Assembly: GCA_019745565.1 (NCBI GenBank)
Contig: JAIESW010000024.1
Location: forward strand, 312,129-376,128
From: Burkholderiales bacterium
GTDB lineage: Bacteria; Pseudomonadota; Gammaproteobacteria; Burkholderiales; Ga0077523
DNA length: 64,000 nucleotides
Direction: 5' to 3'
Made by a program: the position numbers and the translations under genes. The first letter of the stretch is position 1; every line of letters starts with the position of its first letter. Below are positions 61,357 through 64,000 of the stretch, one piece after another. The notes beneath the pieces were generated by a model. It did not search any database and was not told the DNA's origin. It was given only the letters and a program-made list of their open reading frames with translations.

Positions 61357-62466
61357 ATGATCGAATTGCCCCGCGACCTCACGCGCACCACACTGGCCGT
61401 GCTGTTCACCGGCGTGCTGATCCTCGGCGCATTCCTGATCGTGCGCCCGTTCATCTCGTCGTTCGTGTGGGCCGCGATGATCGTCGTGGCGACGTGGCCG
61501 ATCATGCTGAGCCTCCAGGACCACTTGGGCGGACGGCGCTGGCTGGCGGTGACGTGCATGACCCTCGGGCTGGTATTGCTCTTCGTTCTGCCGGTACTGC
61601 TGGCCGTGAGCACGGTGATCGAACATGGCGACACCATCGTCGAGTGGGCCAAGTCGCTGTCGAAGTCGAAGCTGCCGGCGCTGCCCGAGTGGATCACGCG
61701 CCTGCCGCTGGTCGGACCGCGCATCACGACCATGTGGCAGGAGGTCAGCAAGGGCGGCAGCCAGGGCATCGTGGCCCGCATCGCACCGCAGCTGGGCGAC
61801 GTCTTCGGCTGGGTGGTCGCGCAAGCAGGCAGCCTCGGCATGCTGCTGGTCCAGGCGCTGCTCGCGCTCGTGATCAGCGCGATCCTGTACCTGAACGGCG
61901 AGAAGGCGATGGCGGGCATCCTCGCCTTCGCGCGGCGCCTGGGCGGCGATCGCGGCGACCGTGCGCTGGAGGTGGCGGGCCGCGCGATCCGCGGGGTGGC
62001 GCTGGGGGTCGTCCTCACGGCAGTGCTCCAGGCGTTGCTGGCCGGTCTCGGGCTGGTGGTCGCCGATGTTCCGATGTCGGGCCTGCTCACCGTCGTCACC
62101 TTCGTGCTCGCAGTGGCCCAAATCGGGGCGCTGCCCGTGCTGCTGCCCGCGGTGCTGTGGCTCTGGTGGCAGGACGACACCGCGTGGGCCGTGGCGCTCG
62201 GCGTGTGGAGCGTGATCGTGCTCAACATCGACAACATCGTGCGCCCGATCCTGATCCAGCGCGGCGCCAAGCTGCCGCTCACGCTGATCTTCGTCGGCGT
62301 GATCGGCGGCCTCATCGCCTTCGGGATCATCGGCATCTTCATCGGGCCGGTGGTGCTGGCGGTCACGTACGAACTGCTGGTGGCGTGGGTGCGGCAGGAC
62401 AGCAACATGCTCGCGGTGCCGGAAGCGGGAGAGTCGACGCCGGCGGCACCACCACCGGCTTCGTGA
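61357..62466 (+). CDS. AI-2E family transporter (permease)
   Basis: 369 residues from ATG 61357. There are seven or eight predicted membrane helices: two pairs near the N-terminus, a cytoplasmic or periplasmic amphipathic domain (about 90-165), and four helices in the C-terminal half. The end of the membrane domain contains NIDNIVRPILIQRGAKLPLT and GVIGGLIAFGIIGIFIGPVVLA, which are highly characteristic. Members export or exchange various small solutes, not only AI-2; the substrate is unknown. Confidence 0.88.
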   Translation: MIELPRDLTRTTLAVLFTGVLILGAFLIVRPFISSFVWAAMIVVATWPIMLSLQDHLGGRRWLAVTCMTLGLVLLFVLPVLLAVSTVIEHGDTIVEWAKSLSKSKLPALPEWITRLPLVGPRITTMWQEVSKGGSQGIVARIAPQLGDVFGWVVAQAGSLGMLLVQALLALVISAILYLNGEKAMAGILAFARRLGGDRGDRALEVAGRAIRGVALGVVLTAVLQALLAGLGLVVADVPMSGLLTVVTFVLAVAQIGALPVLLPAVLWLWWQDDTAWAVALGVWSVIVLNIDNIVRPILIQRGAKLPLTLIFVGVIGGLIAFGIIGIFIGPVVLAVTYELLVAWVRQDSNMLAVPEAGESTPAAPPPAS

Positions 62467-62493
62467 CAACGCGTCCCGGGCCGCAGGTATAGT
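62463..62493 (+). promoter_or_regulatory. Weak promoter candidate before the amidohydrolase gene
   Basis: GTGACA (62463-62468) and TATAGT (62488-62493), 19 bases apart, 32 bases before the ATG at 62526. The spacing is long for sigma-70. Confidence 0.25.
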
Positions 62494-62525
62494 TTCCCCA
62501 CAGCGGAACGGCGGGGAGGCTGGGC

Positions 62526-63785
62526 ATGGCGGAGGCGGCGTTGTTGCTGCGCGGCGGATCGGTCTGGGAGGGCGGCGAACAGCCCGCGTTCCCCGCAGAC
62601 GTGCTGATCCGCGGCCGCCGGATCGAGAAGGTGCATCCGACGCAGCTGCGCGACGTGAAGGATGCGAGATGCCTCGACATCGGCGGGCACACCGTGATCC
62701 CCGGTCTGGTGGAAGGGCACGCGCACTTGCCGTTCGCCCACAAGGCGAACATCGCCGACACCGGCGACATCCCGCCCGAAGAACATACGCTGCTCACGCT
62801 GCTGCACGCCCGGAAGGTGCTCGATGCGGGCTTCACTTCGTGTCTGAGCGGCGGCTCGGCCAAGCCGCGGCTCGACATCGCCGTACGCGACTTCATCAAC
62901 GCCGGCCACGCCCCCGGCCCGCGCCTGCTGGCGGCGAGCCCCGAGCTCACCAACACCGGCAACCTGGGCGACGAACGTCGGCTCCATCTGTATCGCGAAT
63001 CCATCGCCATGGTGGTCGATGGCGCGGACGAGATGCTGCGGACGGTGCGCCTGCTGATCCGCGAGGGTGTAGATACCATCAAGCTCAACGTGTCGGGCAA
63101 CCAGACCATCCCGAACGCGCGCTCCCACATCACGGTGATGCGGGAGGACGAGCTCGCCACCGCGGTCGAGACCGCCCATGCGCACGGCAAGCGCGTCGCA
63201 GCCCACGTGCGTGCCGCCGCCTCCATCAAGCTCGCGCTCAAGCACGGCGTCGACATCCTGTACCACTGCGAATACGCGGACGACGAGTGCATCGATCTGA
63301 TGGAAGGGGCGCGCGACCGGATCTTCGTCGCGCCCGCTATCGGTCTGCTGTACGCGCTGCTGCACGAAGCGGAACCGTGGGGCATCACCCACGAGAAGGC
63401 CGCGGCGACCGGCGTCGCCGATCAGTTCGAACAGGCGCAGCGTGTCTTTCCCGAGCTGCGCAAGCGCGGTGTCCGCGTGCTGGTCGGCGGCGACTACGGG
63501 TTTCCGTGGACGCCGCACGGCACGAACGCGCGCGACCTCGAGTACTTCGTGCGCTTCCTGGGCTATTCGAACGCGGAGGCGCTCCGCTGTGCGACGAGCG
63601 TCGGCGCGCAAGCGATGCTCATGGAGGGGCAGACCGGCCACATCCGCGACGGCTACCTTGCGGACCTGCTCGTGGTCACCGGAGAACCCCAGAACGACGT
63701 GCGGCTGCTGCAATCGGCAGCGAACCTGAAGCTCGTCGTGAAGGACGGCGAAATCCACGGCGACCGCCTGACCACCAGACACTGA
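62526..63785 (+). CDS. Amidohydrolase-family metal-dependent hydrolase
   Basis: 419 residues. The metal-binding motif GLVEGHAHLPF (HxH) starts the TIM barrel. A Lys in DTIKLNVSG, which is the usual bridging (carboxylated) Lys position, then AHVRA and YHCEYAD provide further ligands, and the last Asp is in GGDYGFPWTPHG. This pattern fits imidazolonepropionase-like or prolidase-like members. The substrate is unknown. A GlcG/HbpS-family gene follows 13 bases downstream, suggesting a shared catabolic operon. Confidence 0.87.
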   Translation: MAEAALLLRGGSVWEGGEQPAFPADVLIRGRRIEKVHPTQLRDVKDARCLDIGGHTVIPGLVEGHAHLPFAHKANIADTGDIPPEEHTLLTLLHARKVLDAGFTSCLSGGSAKPRLDIAVRDFINAGHAPGPRLLAASPELTNTGNLGDERRLHLYRESIAMVVDGADEMLRTVRLLIREGVDTIKLNVSGNQTIPNARSHITVMREDELATAVETAHAHGKRVAAHVRAAASIKLALKHGVDILYHCEYADDECIDLMEGARDRIFVAPAIGLLYALLHEAEPWGITHEKAAATGVADQFEQAQRVFPELRKRGVRVLVGGDYGFPWTPHGTNARDLEYFVRFLGYSNAEALRCATSVGAQAMLMEGQTGHIRDGYLADLLVVTGEPQNDVRLLQSAANLKLVVKDGEIHGDRLTTRH

Positions 63786-63798
63786 AAGAAGGACGACG

Positions 63799-64000
63799 AT
63801 GTTCCAGCAGACCCTGCTGTCCGTGGACGACGCCAAGCGCGTCGCCGCCGCCGCCCGAGCCGAGGCCGAGAAGAACGGCTGGCTCGTGGTCATCGCGATC
63901 GTCGACGAAGGCGGCCATCTCATGTACCTCGAGCGCATGGATGGCTGTCAGAAGGCCTCCAGCCGCATCGCCGAGGCGAAGGGACGCACGGCGATCCTGT
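63799..64000 (+). CDS. GlcG/HbpS-family protein, 3' truncated by window edge
   Basis: The first 67 residues are visible. MFQQTLLSVDDAKRVAAAAR and the central VVIAIVDEGGHLMYLERMDG match the GlcG/HbpS fold, whose members are found with glycolate and other catabolic operons and in some cases bind haem. GAAAGAAGGA lies 6-15 bases before the ATG. The remainder lies beyond the window. Confidence 0.88.
   Translation, partial: MFQQTLLSVDDAKRVAAAARAEAEKNGWLVVIAIVDEGGHLMYLERMDGCQKASSRIAEAKGRTAIL

Noticed and set aside
61188..63938. Minus-strand open frame of about 916 codons opposite rdgB, the AI-2E permease and the amidohydrolase
   Set aside because: It spans three well-supported forward genes and their gaps. 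Composition (Ser, Arg, Thr, Pro rich) is that of an antisense shadow.

Overview
The window is a GC-rich, densely coded bacterial chromosome segment with no rRNA operon, CRISPR array, prophage, insertion sequence or obvious foreign island. Gene content and order point to a betaproteobacterium. The markers are a cytochrome c oxidase and haem-A block running into SCO1, rpoH, ftsX-ftsE-ftsY, paired M16 peptidases, rsmD, coaD and ferredoxin, then lolB-ispE-tRNA-Gln-prs-rplY-pth-ychF, ruvC-ruvA/ruvB-ybgC-tolQRAB-pal-cpoB-queE-queC-tRNA-Lys, and yicC-gmk-rpoZ-spoT opposite rph-rdgB. Genus and species cannot be named from what I can see. No gene-free stretch exceeds 300 bases; the longest gaps (43523-43789, 54518-54777, 38053-38275, 6387-6591) hold repeats, hairpins or promoter candidates, described below.

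Layout. 1-6386: seven genes of an MSHA-type pilus assembly locus (mshI partial, pilN-like, mshJ, mshK, mshL secretin, mshM ATPase, mshN). 6592-8872: comF divergent from bioC, then a DUF2244 membrane protein. 8898-17402: an aerobic respiration block made of COX II with a fused cytochrome c, COX I, a 38-residue assembly protein, Cox11, COX III, an opposing DUF2909 gene, SURF1, a SCO-like thioredoxin-fold protein, haem A synthase (ctaA), haem O synthase (ctaB) and SCO1. 17460-20972 (minus): rpoH, then ftsY-ftsE-ftsX. 21095-25323: two M16 peptidases, rsmD, coaD, ferredoxin. 25332-30152 (minus): mutM and a four-gene gliding-type ABC module. 30399-37432: TPR lipoprotein, lolB, ispE, tRNA-Gln, prs, rplY, pth, ychF. 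37447-42947: a HAD phosphatase, a YcgR-type PilZ protein, an EamA transporter, a HerA-like ATPase, yebC, ruvC. 42944-52852: ruvA, an unrecognised exported protein, ruvB, and the complete Tol-Pal operon followed by queE and queC. 52955-54017: two tRNA-Lys genes and a fumarylacetoacetase-family enzyme. 54161-55876 (minus): two small unknown envelope proteins and a TerC-family protein. 56015-59888 (minus): spoT, rpoZ, gmk, yicC. 60005-64000: rph, rdgB, an AI-2E permease, an amidohydrolase and a partial GlcG/HbpS-family gene.

Many genes are translationally coupled by 1-17 base overlaps (mshJ/K, ctaG, ctaA/ctaB/sco, ispE, ruvA, ruvB/ybgC/tolQ, tolR/tolA, queC, rdgB), so the window is a series of compact operons.

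I found no clearly undescribed multi-gene system. The most interesting signals are non-coding: a near-consensus CIRCE operator just upstream of rpoH; two families of dispersed repeats that fill the space between the stop codon of one gene and the start of the next (one places a hairpin on the apparent ATG of ruvC); a large inverted repeat with a partial second copy; and a FliA-like promoter candidate ahead of the PilZ flagellar-brake gene. Protein-level oddities are a Tat-like signal on TolB, a coiled-coil linker in Pal, and a tandem RLKKLE motif in CpoB.
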